This document shows positions 16,026 to 26,721 of a stretch of DNA of 64,000 nt, piece by piece (the stretch's first letter is position 1; the number at the start of each line of letters is the position of its first letter). The DNA is taken from NCBI RefSeq assembly GCF_937123735.1, contig NZ_CAKZKL010000004.1, positions 1 to 64,000 on the forward strand, given 5' to 3'. Made by a program: the position numbers and the translations under genes. The notes beneath the pieces are model-generated. The model did not search any database and had not been told where the DNA came from. It saw nothing but the letters and a program-made list of their open reading frames with translations. The DNA is from an uncultured Lentibacter sp. (GTDB lineage: Bacteria; Pseudomonadota; Alphaproteobacteria; Rhodobacterales; Rhodobacteraceae).

Positions 16026-17258
16026 ATGCACGACCAGACCAGACGGCACTTTTATCAAACCTTTGCCAAAATCGGCCTGCTCTCCTTTGGTGGACCCGCC
16101 GCACAGATTGCGCTCATGCACCGGGTTCTGGTGGCTGAACAGGCTTGGCTCAAAGAGCGTGAGTTCTCAACAGCGCTGAGCTTTTGTATGCTTCTGCCCG
16201 GTCCTGAAGCCATGCAACTGGCAACCTACGCCGGATGGAAGCTGCGCGGCATCGCTGGCGGGCTCGCCGCTGGTCTGCTTTTCATCTTGCCCGGAGCCTG
16301 TCTCATTTGGGCACTGGCCTTTGGCTATATAAAATACGGTGCCACCCCTTGGGTTGAAGACGCCTTTCTTGGAATCAAAGCCTCTGTGATAACAATTGTG
16401 GCCTTGGCTTTGATCAGGCTCGCACAACGCACGCTCTTATCGGCTCCCAGCCGGCTGATTGCGCTTTGCGCCTTTCTGGGTCTGTTTGTGCTGGCCCTGC
16501 CCTACCCGCTTGTCTTGATAATGGCTGCTATCGGCGGGCTTGCCTTGCTTTCCAATTCCAAGCGCGCGGTGTCTTTGCAGCCGGTTGGCAAGAAGCAGCC
16601 CCTGCGTGTGTTGGCTGTTGGCCTGCCTCTCTGGCTTGCGCCACTTGTCTTCTTGCACACCCTTGGCTTTAGCTTCCTCACCGAGCTGTCTCTTTATTTT
16701 GCAAAACTGGCCGTCCTAAGCTTTGGCGGGGCCTATGCTTTGCTTGGCTGGATGGTGCAGACTGTGGTGCAAGATCATGGCTGGGTCACAGCCACCCAGA
16801 TGATGGACGCGCTCGGATTGGCCGAAACCACACCCGGCCCCCTGATCCTTGTGACCCAATTTGTTGGCCACCTGGCCGGCTATGGGCAAGGCGGCATCGG
16901 CTTGGCAGCTCTTGCCGGCGTGCTCACGCTGTGGACGGTATTTTTGCCCTGCTTTATCTTCATTTTCGTCGGCGCCCCCTACATCGAGCAGATCCTTGCA
17001 CAGCCTAGGCTTCAGGCCGCGCTCGACGGTATCACCGCCGGTGTGAATGGGGTGATTGCAAGCCTCTCGCTCTGGTTTGCCGTTTCCGTGCTCTGGCCCG
17101 GACAGCGCCTTGAAACCCTGAGCAGCCCGGATTGGGCCGCAGCCCTGCTTATCGTGACAGGAGCCACGCTGGCTTGGCGCAGCCGCGCAAATCTTTTTGT
17201 GGTCATATTGGGAAATGCCGTTCTGAGCGTGCTGTTTCACCAAATATTGTTCACCTAA
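16026..17258 (+). CDS. chrA: Chromate transporter, CHR family
   Basis: A 410-residue inner-membrane protein made of two tandem homologous halves, each opening with the CHR signature: LSFGGPAAQIALMHR near residue 19 and LSFGGAYALLGWM near residue 232. About ten to twelve hydrophobic helices are present. Long-chain ChrA proteins export chromate by membrane potential and also affect sulfate-like anions. The upstream 130 bp after the tmRNA shows no gene. No chromate regulator (chrB) is adjacent, so physiological substrate is open. Confidence 0.9.
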   Translation: MHDQTRRHFYQTFAKIGLLSFGGPAAQIALMHRVLVAEQAWLKEREFSTALSFCMLLPGPEAMQLATYAGWKLRGIAGGLAAGLLFILPGACLIWALAFGYIKYGATPWVEDAFLGIKASVITIVALALIRLAQRTLLSAPSRLIALCAFLGLFVLALPYPLVLIMAAIGGLALLSNSKRAVSLQPVGKKQPLRVLAVGLPLWLAPLVFLHTLGFSFLTELSLYFAKLAVLSFGGAYALLGWMVQTVVQDHGWVTATQMMDALGLAETTPGPLILVTQFVGHLAGYGQGGIGLAALAGVLTLWTVFLPCFIFIFVGAPYIEQILAQPRLQAALDGITAGVNGVIASLSLWFAVSVLWPGQRLETLSSPDWAAALLIVTGATLAWRSRANLFVVILGNAVLSVLFHQILFT

Positions 17259-17394
17259 ACACCCGTTTTGCCCACCGCAAACTGGCGTGTCCCACAGAAG
17301 TGCAGGTGTTTTTTAGCCGTCATAGCTTTATGCGGAATCAGCCTTTTGTTTTCTGTCAAATCCCGTATTATTTTGGAAAAAAGAGGGCAAGCGC

Positions 17395-17871
17395 ATGTCA
17401 GACACGATTGACTATGGCACATTGATGCACAACGCCATGCGCAGCCTGATCAGGCGCGTTCTTTCAGATGTATCTGATGGCGGTCTGCCAGGAATGCATC
17501 ATTTCTTCATCACCTTTGACACGCGCCATCCTGAGGCAAAGCTCGCAGATTGGCTCAAAGAGCGCTACCCGAGTGAAATGACAATCGTCATCCAGCATTG
17601 GTTTGAGGATCTGCAAGTCAATGACGACGGTTTTTGTGTGACCCTCAATTTCGGTGATGCGCCTGAAAAACTCTGTGTTCCCTACGACTCGATCAAAACA
17701 TTCGTCGATCCTTCCGTTGAGTTTGGATTGCGCTTTGAAACGAGCGAAGACGATGACGACTTTGAGGATGACGACACGCAAGAGCCAGAAGAGCTGCCCT
17801 CAGAGAGCCGTGAGCCAACCTCCCAAAAGCACGAAGCTGATGTTGTCAGCCTAGATCAGTTCCGCAAATAG
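17395..17871 (+). CDS. sspB: SspB-alpha, ClpXP adaptor for tmRNA-tagged proteins
   Basis: A 158-residue adaptor. Residues about 1-115 form the Sm-like tag-binding fold; then comes a flexible, very acidic linker (SEDDDDFEDDDTQEPEE) and a C-terminal ClpX-binding tail VVSLDQFRK, the alphaproteobacterial XB motif. It delivers ssrA-tagged proteins to ClpXP. The tmRNA gene lies only 1.5 kb upstream, so both arms of the tagging system are encoded together here. An AGAGGG sequence precedes the ATG. fumC follows after 144 bases and is probably separate. Confidence 0.93.
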   Translation: MSDTIDYGTLMHNAMRSLIRRVLSDVSDGGLPGMHHFFITFDTRHPEAKLADWLKERYPSEMTIVIQHWFEDLQVNDDGFCVTLNFGDAPEKLCVPYDSIKTFVDPSVEFGLRFETSEDDDDFEDDDTQEPEELPSESREPTSQKHEADVVSLDQFRK

Positions 17872-18015
17872 GCTTCTCACACTTCTTGTTGCACCAGCTC
17901 TGCTGAGATCGCCTCGGCCAAAACTTAGCTTGGCGCGTTAGGGCTATCAGCCATTGCCCCAAACGGTCTGGGGCGTTAGACCCGTCGCGACAGTTTTTTT
18001 GAAGGAGCCACACAC

Positions 18016-19406
<1,391 letters not shown>

Positions 19407-19407
<1 letters not shown>

Positions 19408-19583
19408 TGACAGAGCCGGTTAATCTCAACCGGTTCAGAAAAGCGGCAGCGCGGGCCAAACACAAAGCCCGCGCTGCTGAAAACGTGGTCAAACACGGGC
19501 GCACAAAGGCTCAAAAAGAGCTTGAGAAAGCCCGCGCTGCCAAGACCGCCCATGAGTTGTCCGGCAAAGAGCGCGAGAGATGA
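19407..19583 (+). CDS. DUF4169 family small protein
   Basis: A 58-residue, highly basic, alanine-rich protein (MTEPVNLNRFRKAAARAKHK at the N-terminus), predicted to be one long helix. It matches the DUF4169 family, known mainly from Rhodobacterales and related groups, with unknown function. Its ATG shares bases with the fumC stop (TGATG) and its stop overlaps the next ATG (ATGA), so the three genes are tightly coupled. Charge and helix suggest nucleic-acid or ribosome contact, which is a guess. Confidence 0.75.
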
Positions 19584-19792
19584 GCCGCCCTGTTAAACGC
19601 TCCCTCACCCTGCGTGGACATCGCACCAGCGTCTCTCTGGAAGATGAATTCTGGCGCGCATTCCGCATGATTGCGGCCCGAAAGAACAAACCCATCAACG
19701 AGCTGGCCGCCGAAATAGACGACGCGCGCGGGGTAAAAAGCGGCCTCGCTTCGGCCATTCGGCTTTATGTGTTGGCAGACCTGCAACGTTAA
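19580..19792 (+). CDS. Ribbon-helix-helix domain protein
   Basis: A 70-residue protein of the RHH_4 type. The beta strand KRSLTLRGHRTSVSLE is followed by two helices, as in Arc/MetJ-like dimeric DNA-binding proteins. It starts inside the DUF4169 stop codon. No toxin-like partner is adjacent, so it is more likely a small regulator than an antitoxin. Its targets are unknown. Confidence 0.8.
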   Translation: MSRPVKRSLTLRGHRTSVSLEDEFWRAFRMIAARKNKPINELAAEIDDARGVKSGLASAIRLYVLADLQR

Positions 19793-19826
19793 ATGTGCGT
19801 TAACCACGCTGTGGCTAAATTGGGCC

Positions 19827-20051
19827 ATGTCTCTCTTCGCGCACCTCTCCCCCGATCTCTGGATCGAACAGATTTTCAGTTCACGCGCCGCCGCGAAGGG
19901 CGGTGTCGTGCGTCGCAAACGGCGCGACGTTGAGCGCTTGGTAGGCATGAGCCGCTTCAAACAAGAGCTGAAGCGGCGCGGCTATACCGCGCTCACCAAT
20001 GCCGGCGATATTATCATCTTTTGCAACCAAGACCCAATCGAACCGCTCTAA
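19827..20051 (+). CDS. Conserved small protein of unknown function
   Basis: A 74-residue protein (MSLFAHLSPDLWIEQIFSSR at the N-terminus), basic in the middle (VVRRKRRDVERLVG) and ending IIIFCNQDPIEPL. Similar short proteins occur in Rhodobacteraceae, sometimes labelled as phosphoribosylanthranilate isomerase, but it is far too short for that barrel enzyme and shows none of its motifs. The start at 19827 lacks a clear ribosome-binding site. It follows the ribbon-helix-helix gene by 34 bases. Confidence 0.55.
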   Translation: MSLFAHLSPDLWIEQIFSSRAAAKGGVVRRKRRDVERLVGMSRFKQELKRRGYTALTNAGDIIIFCNQDPIEPL

Positions 20052-20078
20052 CCCACAGCCGAAGTGACGCGCCTATCA

Positions 20079-20123
20079 AATTTCTTCACAGAAATTTGCC
20101 CAGAAAATTCAAATTTTCTGGGT
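20079..20123. terminator. Tandem hairpins between convergent genes
   Basis: Two adjacent perfect hairpins: AAATTTCT / AGAAATTT with loop TCAC (20079-20098), and CCCAGAAAAT / ATTTTCTGGG with loop TCAA (20100-20123). The region separates the rightward fumC group from the leftward P450 gene. The second stem has A-rich and T-rich arms, so it can terminate in both directions. Confidence 0.65.
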
Positions 20124-20127
20124 CGGC

Positions 20128-21471
20128 CTAGCGCTTGCTCACCTTTAGCCAGATCCCGTCTTTTGCACGCACCGTCAGATGTGCAACCGGCTGTGGACTA
20201 CGGCCCTCTACCAGATCAAAGCGAAACCGTTTCAAGAGCATTGACAAAATAAGCGGCCCCTCAACCATCGCAAATCCCGCCCCGGTGCAGACCCGTGGTC
20301 CCACGCTGAACGGCATATAAGCGTTGCGCGCGCAGCTGCGCCCCTCCTCGGTCTGCCAGCGCTCCGGCTCAAACGCATCCGGCCGCGACCAAAGCCGCTC
20401 ATGACGGTGCAAATGCCAGGGGCTCAGCACAATCTGGCTGCCCACAGCAACTTTGCGCCCGCGGAAAACTTCCTCACAGGAAGCCTCGCGCACCATCATT
20501 GGAACAGGTGGATAGAGCCGCAGCGCCTCTCGGAAGACATCACGGCTCAACTTCAACTGTGACGTAACCGCAAAATCACAGCTTTCAAGCACCGCGGCTT
20601 CCTGTGCCAGCTTTTCTTGCCACTCTGGATAGAGCGCCAGCAGATACAGTGACCAAGCCAACGCCGAAGCGCTGGTTTCATGGCCGGCGAGAAAGAAGAT
20701 CGCAACTTGATCTACCATTTCCTCTGAACTGAATGTGTCTCCCGTTTCAGGGTCAACGGTCGTCATGATTTTGGTTGCAAGATCATCCGGTGCCGCACCG
20801 GCGTCAATTTCAGCGGCCCGGGCCTTGGTGAGCTGCGCAATCAAACTGCGAATGCTGCGCGCTGTTTCCCGTGTTTGACGTCTAAAAAATCGTGGCATCC
20901 AGCGTGGCAAAGGCAGAAAAGCAGCAATATTCACAATCGGCTGGCTGCGTTGATAGTCGCGAAACTCCGAGAAGACTTTTGCCGCAATCTCGTTTTCAAT
21001 CGGGATCGAAAACAACGTGCGAAAAATCACATCCGCCGCCGCATGGCTCGTCACCTCCTCAATCTCGATAGTCCCCGTCTCAAGCCGGGCCACGCAGGCC
21101 TGCGACGCGGCCCACATCGCCGGAAAAGTATCGCGCAGCCGCCCGCCTTCAAAGGCCGGATCAATGATCCGGCGTTGCCGCCGCCATGTTTCACCATTGG
21201 TCAAGAATACGCTTTGCCCCAGCAACGGCCGCAACCCTTCGCTGACCCGCGCGGACTTTGGAAAATCCTCCGGACGCTGCTTCAAGACCAGATCAAGCAA
21301 GCGCACATCATTCACCATAAACGAGCGAAAGAACGGCGTGCGGAACTCCGCCATCCAGGCCCGATAGAGCTTTGCAGGTTGGGCTGATAGAATATCCCGG
21401 CGAAACAGCTTTATATAGCGCCACAAAGACACCTTCTCAGGCCGGGCGACGGGTTTGGGCGGCAGCGTCAT
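20128..21471 (-). CDS. Cytochrome P450
   Basis: A 447-residue soluble P450. The I-helix oxygen-activation motif is AGHETS (about residue 265), the K-helix ExxR is EALR (about 315), and the haem-binding loop FSVGPRVCTGAGFA carries the cysteine ligand near residue 395. The N-terminus has no membrane anchor. The substrate is unknown; the pattern is that of bacterial CYP4-like fatty-acid or hydrophobic-substrate enzymes. The ATG overlaps the stop of the upstream alpha/beta hydrolase-like gene by four bases, so the two are probably a functional pair. No ferredoxin or reductase gene is adjacent. Confidence 0.92.
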   Translation of the reverse strand: MTLPPKPVARPEKVSLWRYIKLFRRDILSAQPAKLYRAWMAEFRTPFFRSFMVNDVRLLDLVLKQRPEDFPKSARVSEGLRPLLGQSVFLTNGETWRRQRRIIDPAFEGGRLRDTFPAMWAASQACVARLETGTIEIEEVTSHAAADVIFRTLFSIPIENEIAAKVFSEFRDYQRSQPIVNIAAFLPLPRWMPRFFRRQTRETARSIRSLIAQLTKARAAEIDAGAAPDDLATKIMTTVDPETGDTFSSEEMVDQVAIFFLAGHETSASALAWSLYLLALYPEWQEKLAQEAAVLESCDFAVTSQLKLSRDVFREALRLYPPVPMMVREASCEEVFRGRKVAVGSQIVLSPWHLHRHERLWSRPDAFEPERWQTEEGRSCARNAYMPFSVGPRVCTGAGFAMVEGPLILSMLLKRFRFDLVEGRSPQPVAHLTVRAKDGIWLKVSKR

Positions 21472-22709
21472 GGCACCACACTTCTAAATTTGTTAACTGG
21501 GCTGACAATACGGCTCTGCGATGGACCACGGTGTGAAAACCGCGCCGCCAGGCTGAGCGGGCCAGCGGTTATCTTGAAGTAGTCATAGTCCTTGGGGCGG
21601 TCAAACGCGCACAAATACTGAAAGTGAAGCCTGAAAAAGCGCCACCTGAGCGCCTTCCAACGCTCAGCGCTCAAAGTCTGAGTGAACGCCGCAGACACCA
21701 CCAAAGGCCAGCGCTGCGCGCTTGGGGCAACCCCAGACACCGCAACAGGGTCGCAAAGCGCAAAGGCACAGCCATCTCCGGGGGCTGTCACATCCAGCCA
21801 GAAAACCGCCTCTTGTGTGCTCATATAGGCCAGATCGGCCCGCAAGCGCCACGCCTCGGGCAAGAAGGAGACCATGGGCACCACCTGCCCCAATGTCAGA
21901 AACGCCAGAGCAGGCCCCCCATCGGGTTTCTCACCGGCGCGCAAAAGGTCAGCAATAATGGAAACCCCCAGATGTGCACCCGAGGAATGCCCCACAACCA
22001 GCACCTCGTCATAGTCCTGTTGCAATGCATCGCGAATTGCCGCGCCAAACTGCGCCAAGCGTGTTTCAAGCTCGGGTGGGTTTGCCCCACGGTGGCGCGC
22101 TGAATAGGCGTAATCATGCATGAGATAATAGACAAAGAACTTCCCATCCAGCCTCTTGAACCATGCCAAGAGCCCCCAAGCGGCTCCCAATCCAAACGCC
22201 AGGCCCGCCGCAGCGCCCAGCCAATCAGGACAGCCAAATTGGGCCAATAGCCCGGCCGTGGCCCAGGCGAGAGCGCCCCCCAAAACCAGCGCCAGCACGC
22301 CTTGCAAGATCAACATCAAAACAGGATAGAGCGCCGCAATCACGGGCCCTTTTCTGAGGCGCATCAACCGCCAAAGAGCTCCCGTCCCGATATAGACCCA
22401 AGCCGTGCGCAGCATTTCGCCATAAGTCGCCGCAATCGTATGGCGCATCGAGTCTTGCACGATATCAGACCACAGCAACACATCCATGTCGGTCTGAACC
22501 TGTTGCCCGTCAATGCGGGTGTCGATGTGCCACCCATAGGTGCCAGTGCTGGCCTTGGGCGACAAGCCCAGCTCATATCCCGAAATAGCGGCCTGCGCCC
22601 TGCCCTCTTTGCGATACAGCTCACGATAGCGACGCGGCGGGATCGGATCATAGCCGGGGATATAAAACACCCGTCGTCGGGTCACATTTGTTCGCACCTG
22701 CTCGGACAT
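21468..22709 (-). CDS. Membrane protein with alpha/beta hydrolase domain
   Basis: A 413-residue protein. Residues about 10-85 are soluble (RRRVFYIPGYDPIPPRRYRE), then comes a hydrophobic block of about three helices (roughly 110-200, ending with AWGLLAWF), then a cytoplasmic C-terminal part with the lipase-type nucleophile elbow GHSSG at about 242-246. Catalytic acid and histidine candidates are not certain. The first segment (FYIPGYDP) resembles the oxyanion-hole strand of such hydrolases. The start at 22709 is the ATG after an upstream GTG. It overlaps the P450 gene and may act on the same hydrophobic ester or lipid. Confidence 0.65.
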   Translation of the reverse strand: MSEQVRTNVTRRRVFYIPGYDPIPPRRYRELYRKEGRAQAAISGYELGLSPKASTGTYGWHIDTRIDGQQVQTDMDVLLWSDIVQDSMRHTIAATYGEMLRTAWVYIGTGALWRLMRLRKGPVIAALYPVLMLILQGVLALVLGGALAWATAGLLAQFGCPDWLGAAAGLAFGLGAAWGLLAWFKRLDGKFFVYYLMHDYAYSARHRGANPPELETRLAQFGAAIRDALQQDYDEVLVVGHSSGAHLGVSIIADLLRAGEKPDGGPALAFLTLGQVVPMVSFLPEAWRLRADLAYMSTQEAVFWLDVTAPGDGCAFALCDPVAVSGVAPSAQRWPLVVSAAFTQTLSAERWKALRWRFFRLHFQYLCAFDRPKDYDYFKITAGPLSLAARFSHRGPSQSRIVSPVNKFRSVVP

Positions 22710-22769
22710 GTTCACTCATCACTGCAATCTTTGCACATGTCTAGCGCAGCTTTTCGTCAAGAGTAAGGC

Positions 22770-23519
22770 TTAACCGAGCCGCGCAAGCGCAGGAAAGGTT
22801 TCAAGAAGCCAAAAAGAAAAGTCAGAAAACCCACCTGTCAACATCAAGAGACCCACAGTCCAGAGCAACAGCCCCATAACCCGCTCGATCTGCGCCATGT
22901 GAGCCTTCATCCAGCCCATGAGCCCGCCCAAACTTGGCAGATAGAGCGCCACCATGATGAACGGAATTCCAAGGCCGATGGCATAGGTGCCCAATAACAC
23001 AAGGCCCTTGGCAATGCTTGCTTCAGAGGCGGCCAGAGACAAGATGGCCCCCAGCTGTGGCCCGATACAGGGCGTCCAGCCAAAGGCAAAGGCCAGCCCG
23101 AGCACATAAGCGCCCATCGCGCTGCCACCTTGGTCACCCACTTCCAGCCGCGCTTCACGGTCCAGAAAAGCAATTCGGTATACGCCGACAAAATGCGCCC
23201 CAAAAACCATAACCACCAGCCCCGCAACCGTTGAGAAAAGGTCGCTGTAGCTCAACAACACCTTTCCCAGAGCCGAGGCCGCAAACCCAAGCAGCAGGAA
23301 AACCGTCGACAGACCCATCACAAAAAAGATCGCCGGAACAAGGGCGCTTCGAGGGCCTTCCGCCCTGTTGAGATCAGAGACAGACACCCCGGACATATAG
23401 GCCAGATAAGGCGGCACAATAGGCAGCACACACGGGCTCAGGAACGAGACAACCCCCGCCACCAACGCCACCACCATCGCAGGGAGCATCCCCGCATCTA
23501 TAATCTCGATTCCAAACAT
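22770..23519 (-). CDS. ccdA: Cytochrome c biogenesis protein CcdA
   Basis: A 249-residue inner-membrane protein of six hydrophobic helices that carries reducing equivalents from cytoplasmic thioredoxin to periplasmic acceptors during cytochrome c maturation. The two redox cysteines lie in SFLSPCVLPIVPPYL (about residue 31) and FGWTPCIGPQLG (about 156), each next to prolines as expected for the DsbD/CcdA family. The gene lies upstream of the hydrolase-P450 pair with a 60-base gap and may share its transcript. Confidence 0.92.
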   Translation of the reverse strand: MFGIEIIDAGMLPAMVVALVAGVVSFLSPCVLPIVPPYLAYMSGVSVSDLNRAEGPRSALVPAIFFVMGLSTVFLLLGFAASALGKVLLSYSDLFSTVAGLVVMVFGAHFVGVYRIAFLDREARLEVGDQGGSAMGAYVLGLAFAFGWTPCIGPQLGAILSLAASEASIAKGLVLLGTYAIGLGIPFIMVALYLPSLGGLMGWMKAHMAQIERVMGLLLWTVGLLMLTGGFSDFSFWLLETFPALARLG

Positions 23520-23612
23520 ACGAGATCCTTAGCGCATCTTGCACAGCCCGTCATTGACACTTTCTGTCACAAGCCTGTGGACAGCCTGAAACATTCGCCA
23601 TACATCCTCATT

Positions 23613-23834
23613 ATGAGCGAATTGGTCGATGCCCGAGGGCTGCTGTGCCCCCTGCCTGTGCTGCGTCTGCGCAAGCGGATGAGCTTGTTGAAATCAGGCG
23701 AAGAGATCACCCTTCTTGCCGATGATCCCGCCGCTGTGATCGACGTGCCCCATTTCTGTTCAGAAGCCGGTCACAACCTATTGCACAGCAGCGAGGAAGA
23801 TGGCGCACAGCGCTATGTGCTGCGCAAAGCCTAG
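23613..23834 (+). CDS. TusA-family sulfurtransferase
   Basis: A 73-residue protein of the TusA/YeeD/RhdA fold. The catalytic cysteine sits in the CPxP motif of ARGLLCPLPVLRLRKRM (about residue 11). These proteins carry persulfide sulfur for tRNA thiolation, molybdenum cofactor or sulfur oxidation. The start was set at 23613, where the family N-terminus (MSELVDARG) begins; twelve upstream codons in frame are not conserved. It is divergent from ccdA and convergent with rne. The specific pathway is not evident. Confidence 0.85.
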   Translation: MSELVDARGLLCPLPVLRLRKRMSLLKSGEEITLLADDPAAVIDVPHFCSEAGHNLLHSSEEDGAQRYVLRKA

Positions 23835-23857
23835 CTCGGGTCTCTAAAAACGCAAAA

Positions 23858-23883
23858 CCGCGCCCGAAGGCGCGGCTTTTCTT
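23858..23883. terminator. Bidirectional terminator between tusA-like gene and rne
   Basis: A perfect 7-bp GC stem CCGCGCC / GGCGCGG with tetraloop CGAA, followed on the plus strand by CTTTTCTT and preceded by an A-rich stretch that becomes a T tract on the minus strand. It separates two convergent genes. Confidence 0.85.
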
Positions 23884-23904
23884 CACAATTGGGCGCAAGC
23901 TTTC

Positions 23905-26721
23905 CTAGCCACCAAGCGACCACCAGCCCCGTTTCTTGGGCTTGGGGGGGGTCTCTTCTTTGGCTTTCGTGGCTTCAGGCTCCGGTTGCGTCTTAACCGC
24001 AGCAGGCTCAGTAGGAACTTCTACTGGGGCTTCCACAGGGTCTGTCACTGGGTCTTTCTCAGCAGCCTTTTGCGGGGCCTCAACCTGAGCTTCGCTGGGA
24101 GTTTGCGTGACAGCCTTGGCTGCATCTGCCTCAACAGGTTTTTTGCGCGCTCGTGAACGCTTTGGCTTTTCGGGTGCTGGCGTTTCAGTGTCACCCTCCG
24201 TGGCCAGAGCTTCTGCTGAGGACTCCTCAACTTTGGGCTTCCTCGCACGCGTTGCGGGCTTGCGCTTGGCCTTTGGCTTGGCCTCCTCAGGCGCTGTTTC
24301 TGTCACAGCCGCCTCTTGGCTTTCACTGGCCTCCACAGCCACTGGCGCTTCTGTTTTCTTGCGCCGCGAACGAGTCACCGTTTTCTTTTTGGGTGCCTCA
24401 GGCGCTTGCTCGGTGGAGTCTTCGTCAGCTTTATCAGGTGCCGGAGCCGTTTGAGGGTCCTGCGACGCATCAGCAGCGACCGTCTCACCGCTCGCCTCAG
24501 GCGCGGCCTCACCGGCCACTGTGCCCTCGCTGCTACCTTCAGCAGCGTTCTCACCGCCCGAGCCCTTTCCACGACGACGACGGCGGCGACGGCGCTTCTT
24601 GGGTTTATCCTCGCCAGAGCCTTCAGGCGTCTCTAAAGGATCCGTCTGATCCGCATCCACAACGGCTTCATCTTCCCCGTCGATGTCTTCCATCAAGGCC
24701 GCTGTTGCCGAAATCACGGGTGCCGCAACCTCTTTCACCGCGCGTGTGGCGGTTTTGAGCTTCTCAAGCGTAAAGTCCGGGCTGATCAAAGCCGGATCGC
24801 CTTCGATCCGCACCGACATGCCATAGCGTGCTTCGATATGCGCCACATGCTCTCGCTTTTGGTTCATCAAGAAATTGGCGATCCCGACAGGGCATGTCAC
24901 CAACACCTCACGGGTGCGGCGGCGCGTGCCCTCTTCCTCAATCTGGCGCAAGACACTGAGCGCAAGGTTGTCATCCGAGCGGATCAACCCTGTGCCGTGG
25001 CAGCTTGGGCAAGGTTGGGTCGTGGCTTCCAACATACCCGGACGCAATCTCTGGCGCGACATTTCCATCAACCCGAAACCAGAAATCCGGCCCACCTGTA
25101 TGCGTGCGCGATCTGACTTGAGCTTATCTTTCATGCGCTTTTCAACGGCGGCGTTGTTGCGGCGTTCATCCATATCGATGAAATCGATCACAATCAGGCC
25201 CGCCAAGTCACGCAACCTCAACTGGCGCGCCACTTCTTCCGCTGCCTCGAGGTTTGTCTTGAGCGCAGTTTCCTCAATGCTGTTTTCTTTTGTCGCGCGG
25301 CCAGAGTTTACATCAACCGCAACCAAGGCTTCCGTAACCCCGAAAACAATGTAACCCCCCGACTTGAGCTGCACAGTGGGGTTGAACATGCCCGACAAAT
25401 AGCTCTCGACCTGATAGCGCGCAAACAAGGGCAACGTATCTTCATAGCGTTGCACATTCTTGGAGTGCGACGGCATGATCATCTTCATGAAGTCCTTGGC
25501 GATGCGGTATCCGCGCTCGCCTTCCACCAACACTTCATCAATCTCGCGGCTATAAAGATCACGGATCGAGCGTTTGATCAGATCGCCCTCTTCATAGATC
25601 TTGGCAGGAGCCGTTGACTTCAGGGTCAGCTCGCGGATTTGTTCCCAAAGGCGTTGCAGATACTCATAGTCGCGCTTGATCTCGGTCTTGGTGCGCTTTG
25701 CACCCGCCGTGCGCACAATGAGGCCCGCGCCCTTGGGCACTTCAATCTCGTTGGCAATTTCCTTGAGCTTCTTGCGGTCAGCAGGATTGGTAATCTTGCG
25801 TGAAATCCCACCGCCTCGCGCGGTGTTTGGCATCAAAACGCAGTAACGTCCGGCCAGGCTCAAATAAGTGGTCAGCGCCGCACCCTTGTTGCCACGCTCC
25901 TCTTTCACCACCTGCACCAGCAAGATCTGGCGCACCTTGATCACTTCCTGAATCTTATACCGGCGTGGACGGGGCTTGCGAGGGGGCCGGATATCTTCTT
26001 CCTCGTCCTCGTCTGCAACGCTTTCGATGCTCTCATCCTTGGCGCTTGCATCTTTCTTGCGCCCTCTGGCACGCCCTTTTGCAGGCTCGCCATCTTCGTC
26101 AGCGGCTTGCGCATCCTCTTGCGTGTCGTCTTCGGTGGCCTCGGCATCTTCTGCCGGCAAGGCGTCCTCGGACCTCTCTTCAGAAGCTTCCCCCGCAGGC
26201 GTGTCATCGGGTTCTTCTACCGGCGTGTCGCCAACAAGCTCCATAGGAGACAGCCCCTCGGCCGTGTCCTCACCCTCGGTGAGGTCAATCGTCTCCATTC
26301 CCTCCGCCTCGCGCGCAACGTCGCGGGTTTCAACCGCATCCGCTGTGTCGGTCTTGGCAGCCTTTGAACGCGAAGACCGACGGCGCTTGGGCTTGTCTTC
26401 CTCGTCCTCGTCGCGCGCGCGCTGTGCTTCCACATAGGCACGCTCTTCTTCCATGAGCGCTTCACGGTCAGCCACCGGAATTTGGTAATAGTCCGGGTGA
26501 ATCTCGTTGAACGCCAGGAAGCCGTGGCGGTTGCCGCCATAATCGACAAACGCCGCCTGAAGCGACGGCTCGACCCGTGTTACCTTTGCAAGATAGATAT
26601 TGCCGGCAAGCTGCCGGCGGTTCTCGGTTTCAAAGTCAAATTCCTCAACTTTGTTTCCATCAACCACAACAACGCGAGTTTCCTCTGCGTGGGTGGCGTC
26701 GATAAGCATTTTCTTAGCCAT
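23905..26721 (-). CDS. rne: Ribonuclease E
   Basis: A 938-residue endoribonuclease that initiates mRNA decay and processes rRNA and tRNA. The S1 domain at the N-terminus is split by a long acidic insert (about residues 95-260), usual for alphaproteobacterial RNase E. The catalytic DNase I-like region contains VDVNSGRATKENSIEETALK and DLAGLIVIDFIDM, and the zinc-link CPSCHGTG follows. Residues about 680-930 are disordered, rich in Ala, Glu, Pro and Lys. The protein ends PKKRGWWSLGG; a GWW end binds polynucleotide phosphorylase in Caulobacter RNase E. The start MAKKMLIDATHAEETRV was chosen because conservation begins there. Confidence 0.95.
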   Translation of the reverse strand: MAKKMLIDATHAEETRVVVVDGNKVEEFDFETENRRQLAGNIYLAKVTRVEPSLQAAFVDYGGNRHGFLAFNEIHPDYYQIPVADREALMEEERAYVEAQRARDEDEEDKPKRRRSSRSKAAKTDTADAVETRDVAREAEGMETIDLTEGEDTAEGLSPMELVGDTPVEEPDDTPAGEASEERSEDALPAEDAEATEDDTQEDAQAADEDGEPAKGRARGRKKDASAKDESIESVADEDEEEDIRPPRKPRPRRYKIQEVIKVRQILLVQVVKEERGNKGAALTTYLSLAGRYCVLMPNTARGGGISRKITNPADRKKLKEIANEIEVPKGAGLIVRTAGAKRTKTEIKRDYEYLQRLWEQIRELTLKSTAPAKIYEEGDLIKRSIRDLYSREIDEVLVEGERGYRIAKDFMKMIMPSHSKNVQRYEDTLPLFARYQVESYLSGMFNPTVQLKSGGYIVFGVTEALVAVDVNSGRATKENSIEETALKTNLEAAEEVARQLRLRDLAGLIVIDFIDMDERRNNAAVEKRMKDKLKSDRARIQVGRISGFGLMEMSRQRLRPGMLEATTQPCPSCHGTGLIRSDDNLALSVLRQIEEEGTRRRTREVLVTCPVGIANFLMNQKREHVAHIEARYGMSVRIEGDPALISPDFTLEKLKTATRAVKEVAAPVISATAALMEDIDGEDEAVVDADQTDPLETPEGSGEDKPKKRRRRRRRRGKGSGGENAAEGSSEGTVAGEAAPEASGETVAADASQDPQTAPAPDKADEDSTEQAPEAPKKKTVTRSRRKKTEAPVAVEASESQEAAVTETAPEEAKPKAKRKPATRARKPKVEESSAEALATEGDTETPAPEKPKRSRARKKPVEADAAKAVTQTPSEAQVEAPQKAAEKDPVTDPVEAPVEVPTEPAAVKTQPEPEATKAKEETPPKPKKRGWWSLGG

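Noticed and set aside
17956..17974. GCCCCA/TGGGGC hairpin before fumC
   Set aside because: A 6-bp stem without a T tract; could be chance, and its position before fumC rather than right after sspB gives no clear function.
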